Positions 1 through 8,231 of a stretch of DNA of 64,000 nt are shown here, one piece after another; the stretch's first letter is position 1, and each line of letters starts with the position of its first letter. Origin of the DNA: Salinibacterium sp. NK8237 (lineage in GTDB: Bacteria; Actinomycetota; Actinomycetes; Actinomycetales; Microbacteriaceae); contig NZ_JADYWE010000002.1 of NCBI RefSeq assembly GCF_015864955.1, positions 376,326 to 440,325 on the forward strand, read 5' to 3'. Position numbers and translations under genes: made by a program. The notes under the pieces were generated by a model. That model was given only the letters and a program-made list of their open reading frames with translations. It searched no databases and was not told the DNA's origin.

Positions 1-171
1 GAGCAGTACATCACCAAGTTCCGCACCCTCGCGGATGGCGTGCTCGCGAGCGACGAAATCGAACGCTTCTTGGACGTTGCTCAGCGCCTGCCCGAGCTCT
101 CGCCATCCGAACTAAGTGGGCTGACCGTACGCGGCAACTTCCCCGCCATCACCGCCAAAGGAATCTTCTAA
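1..171 (+). CDS. prpD: 2-methylcitrate dehydratase, C-terminal end (partial)
   Basis: The window opens inside a reading frame whose last 56 codons end at the TAA at 169-171. The fragment (starting EQYITKFRTLADG) is too short to show catalytic residues. It is read as the tail of a MmgE/PrpD-family 2-methylcitrate dehydratase because prpB follows in the overlapping arrangement TAATG and prpC comes next. PrpD dehydrates 2-methylcitrate to 2-methylaconitate in the cytosolic methylcitrate cycle. The assignment rests mainly on context. Any other gene placed upstream of prpB would be the alternative. Confidence 0.7.
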   Translation, partial: EQYITKFRTLADGVLASDEIERFLDVAQRLPELSPSELSGLTVRGNFPAITAKGIF

Positions 172-1076
172 TGCTGTACGCCTCCACAGATCCAGCCACC
201 AAGCGTGCCCAGTTCCGCGAGCGTCTTGCCAGCGGGGAACTGCTGCGCGTGCCCGGCGCCTTCAACCCGCTGAGCGCTCGCCTCATTCAAGACAAGGGCT
301 TCGACGGCGTCTACATTTCGGGTGCTGTCATCAGCGCCGATCTGGGTTTGCCCGACATCGGCCTGACGACCCTCACCGAGGTCGCCGGTCGTTCGCAACA
401 GATATCGCGGATGACCGACCTGCCGTCACTCGTTGACGCCGACACCGGTTTCGGCGAACCTATGAACGTCGCTCGCACCGTGCAGACTCTCGAAGATGCG
501 GGAGTCTCCGGGCTCCACATCGAAGATCAGGTCAACCCGAAGCGCTGCGGACACCTCGACGGCAAAGCTGTCGTCGACACTGACACCGCCCTCAAGCGCA
601 TCCGCGCCGCAGTCGATGCCCGTCGCGACCCGAACCTGCTCATTATGGCTCGCACCGACATCCGCGCCGTTGATGGCCTAGAGGTAGCGATGGACCGCGC
701 GAAGCAGCTTGTTGATGCCGGAGCTGACGCGATCTTCCCCGAGGCGATGAAAGATCTCAGCGAGTTCGAGGCGATGCGTAAGGCCGTGGATGTTCCGATC
801 CTCGCAAACATGACAGAGTTTGGTAAGAGCGAACTTTTCACGACAACCCAATTGGGCAATATCGGCGTAAACATTGTTATTTATCCCGTAACCCTGTTGC
901 GTAGTGCCATGGGTGCTGCGGAGCGCACTCTCGATGCAATCAACGCCGACGGCACCCAGCAGTCTGTTGTCGGAGAGATGCAGACGAGGGCTCGCCTGTA
1001 TGAATTGCTCGACTACGAAAGCTACAACACCTTCGATTCATCGGTGTTCAACTTCACGCTCGACAACCATCACTAA
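171..1076 (+). CDS. prpB: Methylisocitrate lyase
   Basis: This 301-residue protein belongs to the isocitrate lyase/PEP mutase superfamily. It cleaves 2-methylisocitrate to pyruvate and succinate, the last step of the methylcitrate cycle. The diagnostic active-site loop KRCGH is at residues 124-128, and the metal-site segment DADTGFG is at 89-95, as expected for PrpB. Length is normal for the family. The ATG shares its A with the prpD stop (TAATG), which indicates translational coupling. prpC follows after 48 bases, so the three genes probably form one propionate-catabolism operon. No regulator of the operon is visible inside the window. Confidence 0.95.
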   Translation: MLYASTDPATKRAQFRERLASGELLRVPGAFNPLSARLIQDKGFDGVYISGAVISADLGLPDIGLTTLTEVAGRSQQISRMTDLPSLVDADTGFGEPMNVARTVQTLEDAGVSGLHIEDQVNPKRCGHLDGKAVVDTDTALKRIRAAVDARRDPNLLIMARTDIRAVDGLEVAMDRAKQLVDAGADAIFPEAMKDLSEFEAMRKAVDVPILANMTEFGKSELFTTTQLGNIGVNIVIYPVTLLRSAMGAAERTLDAINADGTQQSVVGEMQTRARLYELLDYESYNTFDSSVFNFTLDNHH

Positions 1077-1124
1077 ACGACGCACTTACTCACTTGAACT
1101 CGAACGACACCACCGAGGAGCACC

Positions 1125-2267
1125 ATGACTGACCTAACAGGTACCCCCGCCACTGAGATTCGCAAGGGGTTGGCCGGCGTCGTCGCCGACACCACCGCGA
1201 TCTCCAAAGTGAACCCGGAAACCAACTCCCTTCTCTATCGCGGTTACCCCGTGCAAGAACTTGCCGAGAAGTGCACCTTTGAAGAGGTGGCTTATCTGCT
1301 GTGGCACGGCGAACTGCCGATCGGCGAACAGCTCGAAGAGTTCCAGCGCGTCGAGCGGGCGCAGCGTCACCTCGACGCTCACACCAAGCGTGTGATTGAC
1401 GAGTTGCCGCTCACCGCGCATCCAATGGATGTCGTTCGCACCGCCGTTAGCGTGATCGGCGCGATGGATGACACCCTCACCGACCCCGCCAGCATGATCG
1501 ACGCAGACCTCAACCTTCAGCGCTCGCTGACTCTCTTTGCGAAGCTGCCCGCGATCATTGCGTACGACCAGCGTCGTCGCCGTGACCAGGAACTTGTTGA
1601 GCCGCGCGATGACCTCAGCTATTCGGCCAACTTCTTGCACATGACCTTCGGCGAGGTTCCTGACCTCGTTGTCGTGAACGCGTTTGATGTGTCGATGATT
1701 TTGTACGCCGAGCACTCCTTCAACGCCTCGACCTTCACCGCTCGTGTGGTGACGAGCACGCTCAGCGACCTCTACAGCGCCGTCACGGCCGCGGTTGGCG
1801 CTCTCAAGGGCCAGTTGCACGGCGGAGCAAACGAAGCCGTCATGCACGTCTTCGACGAGATCGAGACCGCAGCGAACGCCGAAGCGTGGCTCGAGACCGC
1901 GCTCGCCGAGAAGCGCAAGATTATGGGCTTCGGCCACCGTGTCTACAAGAACGGTGACTCGCGGGTTCCCACGATGAAGGCTGCGCTCGAAACCTTGATC
2001 GCCGAATTCGACCGCCCCGACATGATGGAACTCTACGAGGCACTCGAAACGGCCATGACGAGCCGCAAGAGCATCAAGCCGAACCTCGACTACCCGAGCG
2101 GCCCCGCGTATAACCTCATCGGCTTCGACACCGACATGTTCACACCGCTGTTCGTCGCTGCGCGAATCACCGGCTGGACCGCTCACATCATGGAGCAGGC
2201 TGCTTCGAACGCCCTCATCCGTCCCCTCGCGGCGTACTCGGGTGTTGACGAGCGCCACATCAGCTAG
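1125..2267 (+). CDS. prpC: 2-methylcitrate synthase
   Basis: This 380-residue citrate synthase-family enzyme condenses propionyl-CoA with oxaloacetate to 2-methylcitrate. The catalytic histidine segments LHGGANEAV (about residue 231) and GFGHRVYK (about 268) are present, as is the aspartate region DTDMFTPLF near 335. The short size and the position after prpB argue for the methylcitrate enzyme rather than the TCA-cycle citrate synthase, although some activity on acetyl-CoA is common in this family. The start is supported by GAGGAG at 1115-1120, four bases before the ATG. It is the last gene of the apparent prpDBC operon. Confidence 0.93.
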   Translation: MTDLTGTPATEIRKGLAGVVADTTAISKVNPETNSLLYRGYPVQELAEKCTFEEVAYLLWHGELPIGEQLEEFQRVERAQRHLDAHTKRVIDELPLTAHPMDVVRTAVSVIGAMDDTLTDPASMIDADLNLQRSLTLFAKLPAIIAYDQRRRRDQELVEPRDDLSYSANFLHMTFGEVPDLVVVNAFDVSMILYAEHSFNASTFTARVVTSTLSDLYSAVTAAVGALKGQLHGGANEAVMHVFDEIETAANAEAWLETALAEKRKIMGFGHRVYKNGDSRVPTMKAALETLIAEFDRPDMMELYEALETAMTSRKSIKPNLDYPSGPAYNLIGFDTDMFTPLFVAARITGWTAHIMEQAASNALIRPLAAYSGVDERHIS

Positions 2268-2319
2268 AAGTTTTGCCGTTAGGGATTGTATTAATAACAA
2301 GTAGTGACAGGATGGGGGA

Positions 2320-3150
2320 ATGACTGTTCCGAAAATTGAACTTAACGACGGCAATTTCATTCCCCAGCTCGGGTTTGGTGTGTTCCAGGTTGCGCAAGAA
2401 GAGACTGAGCGAATCGTTACAGATGCGCTCGAAGTTGGCTACCGCCACTTTGACGCGGCCATGATCTACGGCAACGAAGCCCAAGTGGGAAAGGCTCTCA
2501 AGGCCTCCGGCATTCCTCGCGACGAGCTTTTCGTCACCACAAAGCTGTGGAACAGTGATCAGGGCACCGACTCTGCTCGCGATGCGATGGATCTCAGCCT
2601 CGAAAAGTTGGGCCTCGACTATGTCGATCTCTACCTCATCCACTGGCCTCGTCCTGACCTCGACCGCTATCTTGAAAGCTGGCTTGTGCTTGAGGAGATC
2701 AAGGCGGCAGGCAAGGCGCGTTCGATCGGTGTCAGCAACTTCCACCGCCCCCACCTCGAGAAGATTCTTGCGGGAAGCAACACTGTGCCTGCCGTCAACC
2801 AGATCGAGTTGCACCCTGCATTCGCCCAGCGCGATCTGCGCGCCTACGGTGCAGAACTTGGGATGCGCATCGAGGCGTGGGGTCCGCTCGGCCAGGGCAA
2901 GTACGACTTGTTTAGCGAGGCTGCGTTGAAGGACGCTGCCGCAGCACACGGCGTAACCCCAGCTCAGGTCGTGATCCGTTGGCACCTGCAGAGCGGCATC
3001 ATCCTGTTCCCCAAGTCGAACTCGCGTGCGCGCATGGCAGAGAACTTCGATGTCTTTGGTTTCGAGCTGACAGCGGATGAGATGGCATCGATTAACGCCA
3101 TCGATCGCGATCAGCGCGTGGGCGCAAACCCCGACGAAGCCACTTTCTAG
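2320..3150 (+). CDS. Aldo/keto reductase (2,5-diketo-gluconate reductase type)
   Basis: This 276-residue TIM-barrel NADPH-dependent oxidoreductase shows the aldo/keto reductase tetrad: Asp and Tyr in HFDAAMIYGNE, Lys in VTTKLWN and His in YLIHWPRP. The C-terminal cofactor-binding segment includes FPKSNSRARM. The closest textbook relatives are 2,5-didehydrogluconate reductases and other small-aldehyde reductases, but substrate cannot be read from sequence. A G-rich stretch (GGATGGGGGA) precedes the ATG. The gene stands alone downstream of prpC and is followed by a strong inverted repeat at 3172-3217 that probably ends its transcript. Confidence 0.88.
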   Translation: MTVPKIELNDGNFIPQLGFGVFQVAQEETERIVTDALEVGYRHFDAAMIYGNEAQVGKALKASGIPRDELFVTTKLWNSDQGTDSARDAMDLSLEKLGLDYVDLYLIHWPRPDLDRYLESWLVLEEIKAAGKARSIGVSNFHRPHLEKILAGSNTVPAVNQIELHPAFAQRDLRAYGAELGMRIEAWGPLGQGKYDLFSEAALKDAAAAHGVTPAQVVIRWHLQSGIILFPKSNSRARMAENFDVFGFELTADEMASINAIDRDQRVGANPDEATF

Positions 3151-3171
3151 AGGGAGCTTCGCGCTTCGCAC

Positions 3172-3217
3172 AGAGGCCGGCATCCACACTCATTTCGGTG
3201 ACTGGATGTCGGCCTCT
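3172..3217 (+). terminator. Stem-loop downstream of the aldo/keto reductase
   Basis: The segments 3172-3185 (AGAGGCCGGCATCC) and 3204-3217 (GGATGTCGGCCTCT) are complementary over 14 bases with one G-U pair and an 18-base loop. There is no clear T-run after it. It lies 21 bases after the aldo/keto reductase stop and fits an actinobacterial intrinsic terminator of the stem-only type. Confidence 0.6.
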
Positions 3218-3316
3218 CTGTCGTGGGGGTCGCTGGTACGCTTGACCTTCACAGAGTGTTGCTCGGGCTGGTTTTCAGCGCGCAACACAACGAATTGAGC
3301 GGCGAGGACCAGAGTC

Positions 3317-3760
3317 ATGACAAACCCCGGTCTCTATCAGAGCCCTACCGAAGGCTGGGCGTTCATCCCGTTCTTGGGTGGCGTCGCCACTTTCGGAATT
3401 GCTGTAATCGCAATCCTCTATTGGCTTGCCGGCCCGGGCCGAAAGTTCCGGCTCAGGGCTGTTGCTCTCACCGTTCTTGCGATTGCCGCCGGAACAGCAA
3501 GTGCGCTTGGCTTGATCGCGACCGCAGCCAGCTTCGAGGAGCGCGACACCGCCGCTTTCGCGGACTACACGATTGCCGTGCAGGAGTGGGCGATAGAAGA
3601 GTACGGCGTCACGCTCACCGCTGACGATGTCGTCGACATGTCCCAGGGGCGGCCCGCCGTCGTAGACCGCTACGGGGCCGATTGGCGTGTGCTGCTTGAA
3701 GTTTCGGAGCCTAACGGCGACGTGGTGCTGCGCGAATCTCGCGAGATTTCTAGTCCTTAG
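3317..3760 (+). CDS. Small two-helix membrane protein, unknown function
   Basis: This 147-residue protein is not recognised. The N-terminal half has two hydrophobic helices (about residues 18-38 and 46-68) that should anchor it in the membrane. The remaining 75 residues are hydrophilic and acidic, probably an exposed domain (EEYGVTLTADDVVDMSQG and following). GCGAGGA lies about ten bases before the ATG. Its stop overlaps the 3' end of the convergent metallo-hydrolase gene by four bases. Codon use matches its neighbours, so I take it as a real gene. No function is proposed. Confidence 0.7.
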   Translation: MTNPGLYQSPTEGWAFIPFLGGVATFGIAVIAILYWLAGPGRKFRLRAVALTVLAIAAGTASALGLIATAASFEERDTAAFADYTIAVQEWAIEEYGVTLTADDVVDMSQGRPAVVDRYGADWRVLLEVSEPNGDVVLRESREISSP

Positions 3761-4518
3761 CGGCTAACCTCCACCGCAACTCCAGGCGGAGTCTCCACGA
3801 GCAATCCTGTCTCGGCGAACGCAGCCTCGAGGTCGGCACGGGTTTCGGTGAAGTGTTCCCACCCTTCGGTGTGGAGCCCGACCACGTGGCTGGCGCCCAC
3901 AATGCGGGCGGCTTCAGCGGCATCCGCTGACGTCAAGGTGAGAGGACCGTTGATCGCAGAAATGCGGGCAGCACCCGCGAACAGCACGGCGATGCTGATG
4001 TCAGGAAAGCGGTCGGCGATCTGCTGCACGAGCGGCAGGGACGCGTTGTCGCCGCTGACATAGATGGTGGGCTCGCCCTCGCCCTCGGCCTGCAGCACGA
4101 AGCCGGTGACGGGGCCGAGCCGGGCCTCTGAACCGGGAGGGCCATGCAGTGCAGGCACTGCGGTGACGGTTACGGCGCCGACTTCGCGGGATTCCCACGA
4201 GTCGAGGCCGACAACACCGCCGCCGAAGAGGTCAGAGCCCGCCTTCATGGTGCTGATCGTCAGCACGCCCGTGGCGAGAAGTTCGAGTCCCTCGTAGTCG
4301 AGATTGTCTTGGTGTTCGTGATGTGACAGCAACACGAGATCGACAGCGCCAACATCCGCTCGGCTCAGCGCTGGACCCGCCGTCTTGGTGAGCGGCACGC
4401 CGCCCTCGTCGGGGTAAAGCTGCGGGGCATCGAATGTGGGATCAGTCACGATGCGCAATCCCGCATATTCGAGCAATGCGGTGGGGCCGCCAATGTAGGT
4501 CACGGTCAACTTCGACAT
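3757..4518 (-). CDS. MBL-fold metallo-hydrolase
   Basis: This 253-residue protein belongs to the metallo-beta-lactamase fold superfamily, in the UPF0173/UlaG-like branch. It begins with the typical strand ([21 protein letters not shown]) and carries the metal motif [12 protein letters not shown], that is HxHxDN. In this branch the last His of HxHxDH is commonly Asn. Further metal-site elements are VSGDN and the late [10 protein letters not shown]. The substrate is unknown; relatives act on phosphodiesters, lactones or N-acyl lipids. The ATG sits exactly six bases after TAGTCT (minus strand), so the mRNA is probably leaderless. It is transcribed divergently from the YyaL-like gene with only 11 bases between the start codons. 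Confidence 0.88.
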   Translation of the reverse strand: MSKLTVTYIGGPTALLEYAGLRIVTDPTFDAPQLYPDEGGVPLTKTAGPALSRADVGAVDLVLLSHHEHQDNLDYEGLELLATGVLTISTMKAGSDLFGGGVVGLDSWESREVGAVTVTAVPALHGPPGSEARLGPVTGFVLQAEGEGEPTIYVSGDNASLPLVQQIADRFPDISIAVLFAGAARISAINGPLTLTSADAAEAARIVGASHVVGLHTEGWEHFTETRADLEAAFAETGLLVETPPGVAVEVSR

Positions 4519-4523
4519 ACCCT
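4518..4523 (+). promoter_or_regulatory. -10 box of the YyaL-like gene (leaderless)
   Basis: TACCCT is followed by exactly six bases and then the ATG at 4530. This TAnnnT-N6-ATG pattern recurs at many starts in the window and places transcription start at or next to the start codon. Confidence 0.55.
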
Positions 4524-4524
4524 G

Positions 4525-4530
4525 AGACTA
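4525..4530 (-). promoter_or_regulatory. -10 box of the metallo-hydrolase gene (leaderless)
   Basis: On the minus strand TAGTCT is followed by six bases and the ATG at 4518. The box overlaps the first base of the divergent start codon at 4530, so the two promoters are interlocked. Confidence 0.55.
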
Positions 4531-6530
4531 TGCCTAATCGTCTGGAATCTGCTGCGAGCCCGTACCTGAGATCACACGCCACCAATCCGGTGGACTGGTG
4601 GGAGTGGTCTGCCGAAGCTTTCGCCGAAGCCAAGCGCCGAGATGTGCCCGTGCTCGTCTCCATCGGCTACTCCACCTGCCACTGGTGTCACGTGATGGCG
4701 CGCGAATCCTTCAGCGACCCCGTGCTGGCCGCCTACCTCAACGAAAACTTTGTGGCGATCAAAGTCGACCGCGAAGAGCACGCCGAAGTGGACTCCACCT
4801 ATCTGGCGGCGGCATCCGCCTTCACTCCCAATTTGGGCTGGCCGCTCAACGTGTTCGTTACGCCCGCGGGGCGAGCATTCTTTGCCGGCACCTACTGGCC
4901 GCCGACCGCTGTGGGGCAGCATCCGGCCTTCCGGCAAGTGCTTGAATCGGTGACGGATGCGTGGACTGCGCGGCGTGAGCAAGTGGAGACGAGCGGTGCT
5001 GCGATTGCCCAGGCGCTCGCCCAAAGCCGCGGTGTAGAGAGCGAACTCGTCACCGACTTTGCTGACGTGATCGACGCTCTCGCCGCCGCCGAAGATCTTG
5101 AGCACGGCGGATTCGGCGACGCCCCCAAATTTCCGGTCACGCCGGTGCTGCGGTTCCTTCTCGATCGCGGCGCCCGCTCGGCGGAACACTCGCCCGAGGC
5201 AGCCGGCCTCGCCGACCGCACCCTGACGGCGATGGCAGCATCCGCTCTGCGCGACCCGGTTGATGGCGGCTTCTTCCGCTACTCCACCCAGGCCGACTGG
5301 ACCGATCCGCACTACGAACGCATGCTCTACGACAACGCCCAACTGCTTGCCGCCTACGCGCTCGCTGACTCGGCAGAGATAGCCACGGGCGTCGCCGAGT
5401 TCTTGCGCGACCGGTTGTTGTTGGCCTCGGGAGCGTTCGCCTCGGGCCTCGACTCCGAGAGCACCGTCGACGGCAAACGCGTCGAAGGCTTCTACTATTC
5501 GCTGGATGCCGCGAGCCGCGCCCGCGTCGAAGCTCCGCCCCGCGACGACAAGATCCTCACCGGCTGGAACGGTCTCGCCATCGAAGCACTTGCCTTGGCC
5601 GGCGCCCGTCACAGCAACCCCGAGTGGATTGCGCTGGCTCGCGGTGCCGCCGACTTCTTGCTCGCTGAGCATGTGCGGGTGCCGGGGTCGGGTGCTGGCG
5701 ACGGCGCGGGGTCGGGTGCTGTTGCCGACGACGGCTCGGGTGCTGGTGCGGGCTCTGGTCCCGACGCAGGTGCTGACTCGGACAACAGGGTTGGCACGAC
5801 TGCGGATGCCGGGGTTGCCAGGCAGCGGCTCGTGCGCACCTCGATCGACGGCATCCTCTCCGACGCGGCCGCAACCCTCGAAGACAGCGGAATGCTCGCC
5901 CAAGGTCTGCTCGAACTCTCCATTGCCACCGGCGAGGTTCGCTACGCGCTCGCCGCCCGCGACCTCATCGACGGGGCGCTCGCCGCGGGCGCGGCAGGTT
6001 CGGGAAGCTCACCCTTCGGCCTCCCCGGCGGCAGCGACTCCGTGCTCGCCGCGCAAGGTCTCTCGACCGAAGCCGACATCAGCGACGGAGCCCACCCCAG
6101 CGGCCTCAGCGCCATGGCCGCCGCCGCGCACACCCTTTTCGCTCTCACCGGCGATGCCCAATATCGGGATGCCGCTGAAGCTTCCATGAAGCTGGTCGGC
6201 CAACTCGCAGCCCAGCAACCAATCTCATTCGGAACCGCCCTCACTCTCATGTCGGAGCTCGGTGCACCCTTGCGCCAACTCGTCGTTGTGACGGCGGATG
6301 GGACGGGCGACGAGCTCACGAGTCTGGCGCGAAAGCTGCACCGCGCTGGAGGCATTGGTGTTGCGGTCTCGCAGGCTCAGGCGGACGCTTTTGCGGCATC
6401 CGGTTTCGAACTGTTTGCAGCGCGCACTGCTACCGGCGGCGCACCGACGGCGTACCTGTGTGAAGAGTTTGTGTGCCGCTTGCCGCTCACGGATGCGCCT
6501 GCGCTGCGAGCATTGCTGGGCGCGAACTAG
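4530..6530 (+). CDS. YyaL/SPATA20-type thioredoxin-domain protein (DUF255)
   Basis: This 666-residue cytosolic protein has an N-terminal thioredoxin-like domain with STCHWCHVM (Cys50 and Cys53), as in the YyaL/DUF255 family. It is followed by a long alpha/alpha six-hairpin-like region resembling N-acylglucosamine 2-epimerases and cellobiose 2-epimerases. The biochemical role of the family is not established. I chose the ATG at 4530 over an upstream in-frame start at 4434 because [13 protein letters not shown] is the usual family N-terminus and a TACCCT box lies six bases upstream. Residues about 383-430 (5677-5829) form a Gly/Ala/Ser/Asp-rich repetitive insert that looks like a flexible loop. 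The stop overlaps the end of the convergent toxin gene. Confidence 0.9.
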   Translation: MPNRLESAASPYLRSHATNPVDWWEWSAEAFAEAKRRDVPVLVSIGYSTCHWCHVMARESFSDPVLAAYLNENFVAIKVDREEHAEVDSTYLAAASAFTPNLGWPLNVFVTPAGRAFFAGTYWPPTAVGQHPAFRQVLESVTDAWTARREQVETSGAAIAQALAQSRGVESELVTDFADVIDALAAAEDLEHGGFGDAPKFPVTPVLRFLLDRGARSAEHSPEAAGLADRTLTAMAASALRDPVDGGFFRYSTQADWTDPHYERMLYDNAQLLAAYALADSAEIATGVAEFLRDRLLLASGAFASGLDSESTVDGKRVEGFYYSLDAASRARVEAPPRDDKILTGWNGLAIEALALAGARHSNPEWIALARGAADFLLAEHVRVPGSGAGDGAGSGAVADDGSGAGAGSGPDAGADSDNRVGTTADAGVARQRLVRTSIDGILSDAAATLEDSGMLAQGLLELSIATGEVRYALAARDLIDGALAAGAAGSGSSPFGLPGGSDSVLAAQGLSTEADISDGAHPSGLSAMAAAAHTLFALTGDAQYRDAAEASMKLVGQLAAQQPISFGTALTLMSELGAPLRQLVVVTADGTGDELTSLARKLHRAGGIGVAVSQAQADAFAASGFELFAARTATGGAPTAYLCEEFVCRLPLTDAPALRALLGAN

Positions 6531-6784
6531 CGTTCGTAAACGTCGCGCCGATGCCCCAGCGTGACGACAACGACGAGCAGCACGTCATCCTGAATTGTGT
6601 AGACGATTCGGTAGTCGCCGATGCGCACGCGAAAACCGGGTCGCCCCTGAAGTGCCTTGGCACCAGGAGGCCGCGGGTCTTGGCCGAGCAGCGCGATGGC
6701 GCCACGAATTCTGTGGCGATGCTGGTGATCTACTCGTTTGAGAGCGCGCGCCGCGGCGGGCGTGACCTCAATGCGATAAGCCAC
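6527..6784 (-). CDS. RelE/YoeB-type mRNA interferase toxin
   Basis: This 85-residue protein has the RelE/ParE fold signature: an N-terminal strand and helix ([17 protein letters not shown]), then the conserved basic strand region ([13 protein letters not shown]) and the C-terminal HRRDVYER. Family members cleave mRNA at the ribosomal A site; the C-terminal His-Arg-Arg and Tyr are typical of catalytic or substrate-binding positions. It is the second gene of the pair: its ATG overlaps the antitoxin stop (ATGA). The toxin is therefore made only by coupled translation and after its antidote. It is RelE superfamily for certain; whether the closest subgroup is RelE or YoeB is not decided here. Confidence 0.88.
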   Translation of the reverse strand: MAYRIEVTPAAARALKRVDHQHRHRIRGAIALLGQDPRPPGAKALQGRPGFRVRIGDYRIVYTIQDDVLLVVVVTLGHRRDVYER

Positions 6785-7029
6785 TACCAGCCCAGATCTG
6801 CCTTGACCTGATCCCAGGGAATGTTCGGCCCCTCGTCGGCCATCGCCTCGTCAAAGGCGGCAACGTCTTCAGCATCTTCTAGCGCATCCATCATGCGCTC
6901 ATACTGCTCTGGGCTCACGACAACGGCAGCGCGCTGTCCGCGACGCTCGATGAACACAGCTTCGCGCTCTGAGGTGGCGATGACCTCGGAGAAGTTTTTG
7001 CGGGCATCCGCGATGCTGGTGGTCGACAT
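6784..7029 (-). CDS. Phd/YefM-family antitoxin
   Basis: This 81-residue protein has the N-terminal Phd/YefM DNA-binding and dimerisation domain (SIADARKNFSEVIATSER, then VFIERRGQRAAVVVSPEQYERM). The acidic C-terminus would wrap the toxin. It should neutralise the RelE-type toxin and repress the operon. The mRNA appears leaderless: TACAAT lies exactly six bases upstream of the ATG. Two TGTAC elements 21 bases apart (7038-7042 and 7059-7063) cover and precede that box. TGTACA is the core reported for the E. coli YefM-YoeB operator. Confidence 0.9.
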   Translation of the reverse strand: MSTTSIADARKNFSEVIATSEREAVFIERRGQRAAVVVSPEQYERMMDALEDAEDVAAFDEAMADEGPNIPWDQVKADLGW

Positions 7030-7035
7030 GAGTCA

Positions 7036-7064
7036 ATTGTACGTTTGCGATGCTGAAATGTACA
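7036..7064 (-). promoter_or_regulatory. Promoter and operator of the toxin-antitoxin pair
   Basis: The minus-strand -10 box TACAAT (7036-7041) ends six bases before the antitoxin ATG. The cores TGTAC at 7038-7042 and TGTACA at 7059-7064 are 21 bases apart, two helical turns, so antitoxin dimers could bind one face of the DNA and block the promoter. The role of the elements is inferred from their match to the YefM core. Confidence 0.55.
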
Positions 7065-7107
7065 TAACAGTGTTCTGCGCAGTCGCGAGGGCGCCCGCGG
7101 AGACGAG

Positions 7108-7452
7108 CTACAGAATCCCGAGCGCCTGCCGCACGTGTACATACTGCGTGAGGAAGGCACGTTCGTCGAGGCGTTTGCGGCGCATCCACGACGTCACTTC
7201 GCTGTTGCTTTTGCTGGCGTTGCAGGAGCCGCAGGCGGGAACGACGTTGCTGACGGTGTAGCTGCCGCCCCGGGAGATCGGCTGCACGCAATCCTTTTGC
7301 AGCGCAGAGTCGGTGGCGGTGCAATACGCGCAGCCGCCCCACTCGCGCTTGAGTTCTTCCCACTGCTCAGCGGTGAGGTTATTGTCGGCAGCATCGACCC
7401 GACGTTTACGGCGTCGGGCAGCACGCGCGCGTCGAGTTTGAGCCACAGCCAT
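7108..7452 (-). CDS. HNH-family nuclease-like protein with variant catalytic motif
   Basis: This 114-residue protein has a very basic N-terminus (ARRRKRR) followed by an HNH/zinc-knuckle domain. The motif order is C41AYC44, DCVQPISRGG (54-63), N69, C74GSC77, NASK. In canonical HNH enzymes the second element reads DH; here Cys55 stands where the general-base His is expected. The knuckle cysteines and the Asn are kept, so the fold should form, but nuclease activity is doubtful. A leaderless start is likely: TAACTT lies six bases before the ATG. It is divergent from the phosphotransferase gene and unrelated in function to it. Confidence 0.8.
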   Translation of the reverse strand: MAVAQTRRARAARRRKRRVDAADNNLTAEQWEELKREWGGCAYCTATDSALQKDCVQPISRGGSYTVSNVVPACGSCNASKSNSEVTSWMRRKRLDERAFLTQYVHVRQALGIL

Positions 7453-7458
7453 AGGGCT

Positions 7459-7464
7459 AAGTTA
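7459..7464 (-). promoter_or_regulatory. -10 box of the HNH gene (leaderless)
   Basis: Minus-strand TAACTT is followed by six bases and the ATG at 7452. Confidence 0.5.
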
Positions 7465-7484
7465 GTGCACCGCGGGCCACCGCC

Positions 7485-7490
7485 TAGGCT
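7485..7490 (+). promoter_or_regulatory. -10 box of the phosphotransferase gene (leaderless)
   Basis: TAGGCT is followed by GAAACC and the ATG at 7497, the six-base spacing seen at other leaderless starts here. It decides for 7497 over later in-frame starts. Confidence 0.5.
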
Positions 7491-7496
7491 GAAACC

Positions 7497-8231
7497 ATGG
7501 ATGGTCTTCTTCCCGGTGGAAACATGAACGCGGTTGAGCGCAGCGGCGACACTGTGCTTCGCAACGCTGGCCCGTGGACACCGACCGTGCACCGCTACCT
7601 CGACTACCTTGCGGTGGCGGGGATTGACTGGGCGCCGCGTCCGCTCGGCATCGAGAACGGCCGGGAGCGACTGTCGTTCATCGAGGGCGAAGTGCCGCTG
7701 TATCCGCTGCCCGACTGGGTGTGGACGGATGCCGTGCTTGAGCAAGGCGCTCGCCGCCTTCGGCAACTTCACGACGCCAGCATCGGGTTTGGCCTAGACG
7801 GTGCTGTCTGGCAGTCGCCAGCGAAAGTCCCGGCAGAAGTCATTTGCCACAACGACTTTTCACCCCACAATCTGGCTTTCGTCAACGGAGAGATCATGGG
7901 AGCGATCGACTTCGACATGTGTTCGCCGGGCCCACGCCTGTGGGACCTCGCCTACTTCGCGACGCGTGCCGTCCCTCTGACTTCGATGACCCCCGACAAC
8001 GCACCGGGTATGGACGATGCCCGTCGCCGAGTAGAGCTTCTCTTGGCCGCTTACGGTTCGGATGCGACGTGGAGCGACATCCTTCGCGTGGCAGCTATTC
8101 GGCTCTACGACCTCGCGCAGATGTCTCTCGACAAGGCTGCGGAACTCGCGAAACCCCACTTGCGTGATGAAGCCGTTGAGTACGACCGCGACGCGCACTT
8201 TCTGCGTGAGCTCATGAGCGAGTCGCGGTAG
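7497..8231 (+). CDS. Aminoglycoside phosphotransferase (APH)-fold kinase
   Basis: This 244-residue protein belongs to the APH/choline kinase-like family. The catalytic loop HNDFSPHNL (about residues 120-128) and the metal-binding segment GAIDFDMCSPGPRLWDLAY are intact, so it is probably an active small-molecule kinase. Substrate cannot be inferred; many such actinobacterial genes have no link to drug resistance. The start at 7497 is supported by a -10 box six bases upstream. Its 3' end overlaps the convergent MFS gene by 20 bases. Confidence 0.85.
   Translation: MDGLLPGGNMNAVERSGDTVLRNAGPWTPTVHRYLDYLAVAGIDWAPRPLGIENGRERLSFIEGEVPLYPLPDWVWTDAVLEQGARRLRQLHDASIGFGLDGAVWQSPAKVPAEVICHNDFSPHNLAFVNGEIMGAIDFDMCSPGPRLWDLAYFATRAVPLTSMTPDNAPGMDDARRRVELLLAAYGSDATWSDILRVAAIRLYDLAQMSLDKAAELAKPHLRDEAVEYDRDAHFLRELMSESR

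Noticed and set aside
1134..2360. 408-codon open frame antisense to prpC
   Set aside because: The opposite strand encodes a complete citrate synthase-family enzyme; the antisense translation shows no domain and arises from GC-rich third positions.
4434..4529. Upstream start for the YyaL-like gene
   Set aside because: Overlaps the divergent gene's coding region; the family N-terminus and -10 box support 4530.
4572..5903. 443-codon open frame antisense to the YyaL-like gene
   Set aside because: Shadow of a well-recognised gene; no start signal or motif.
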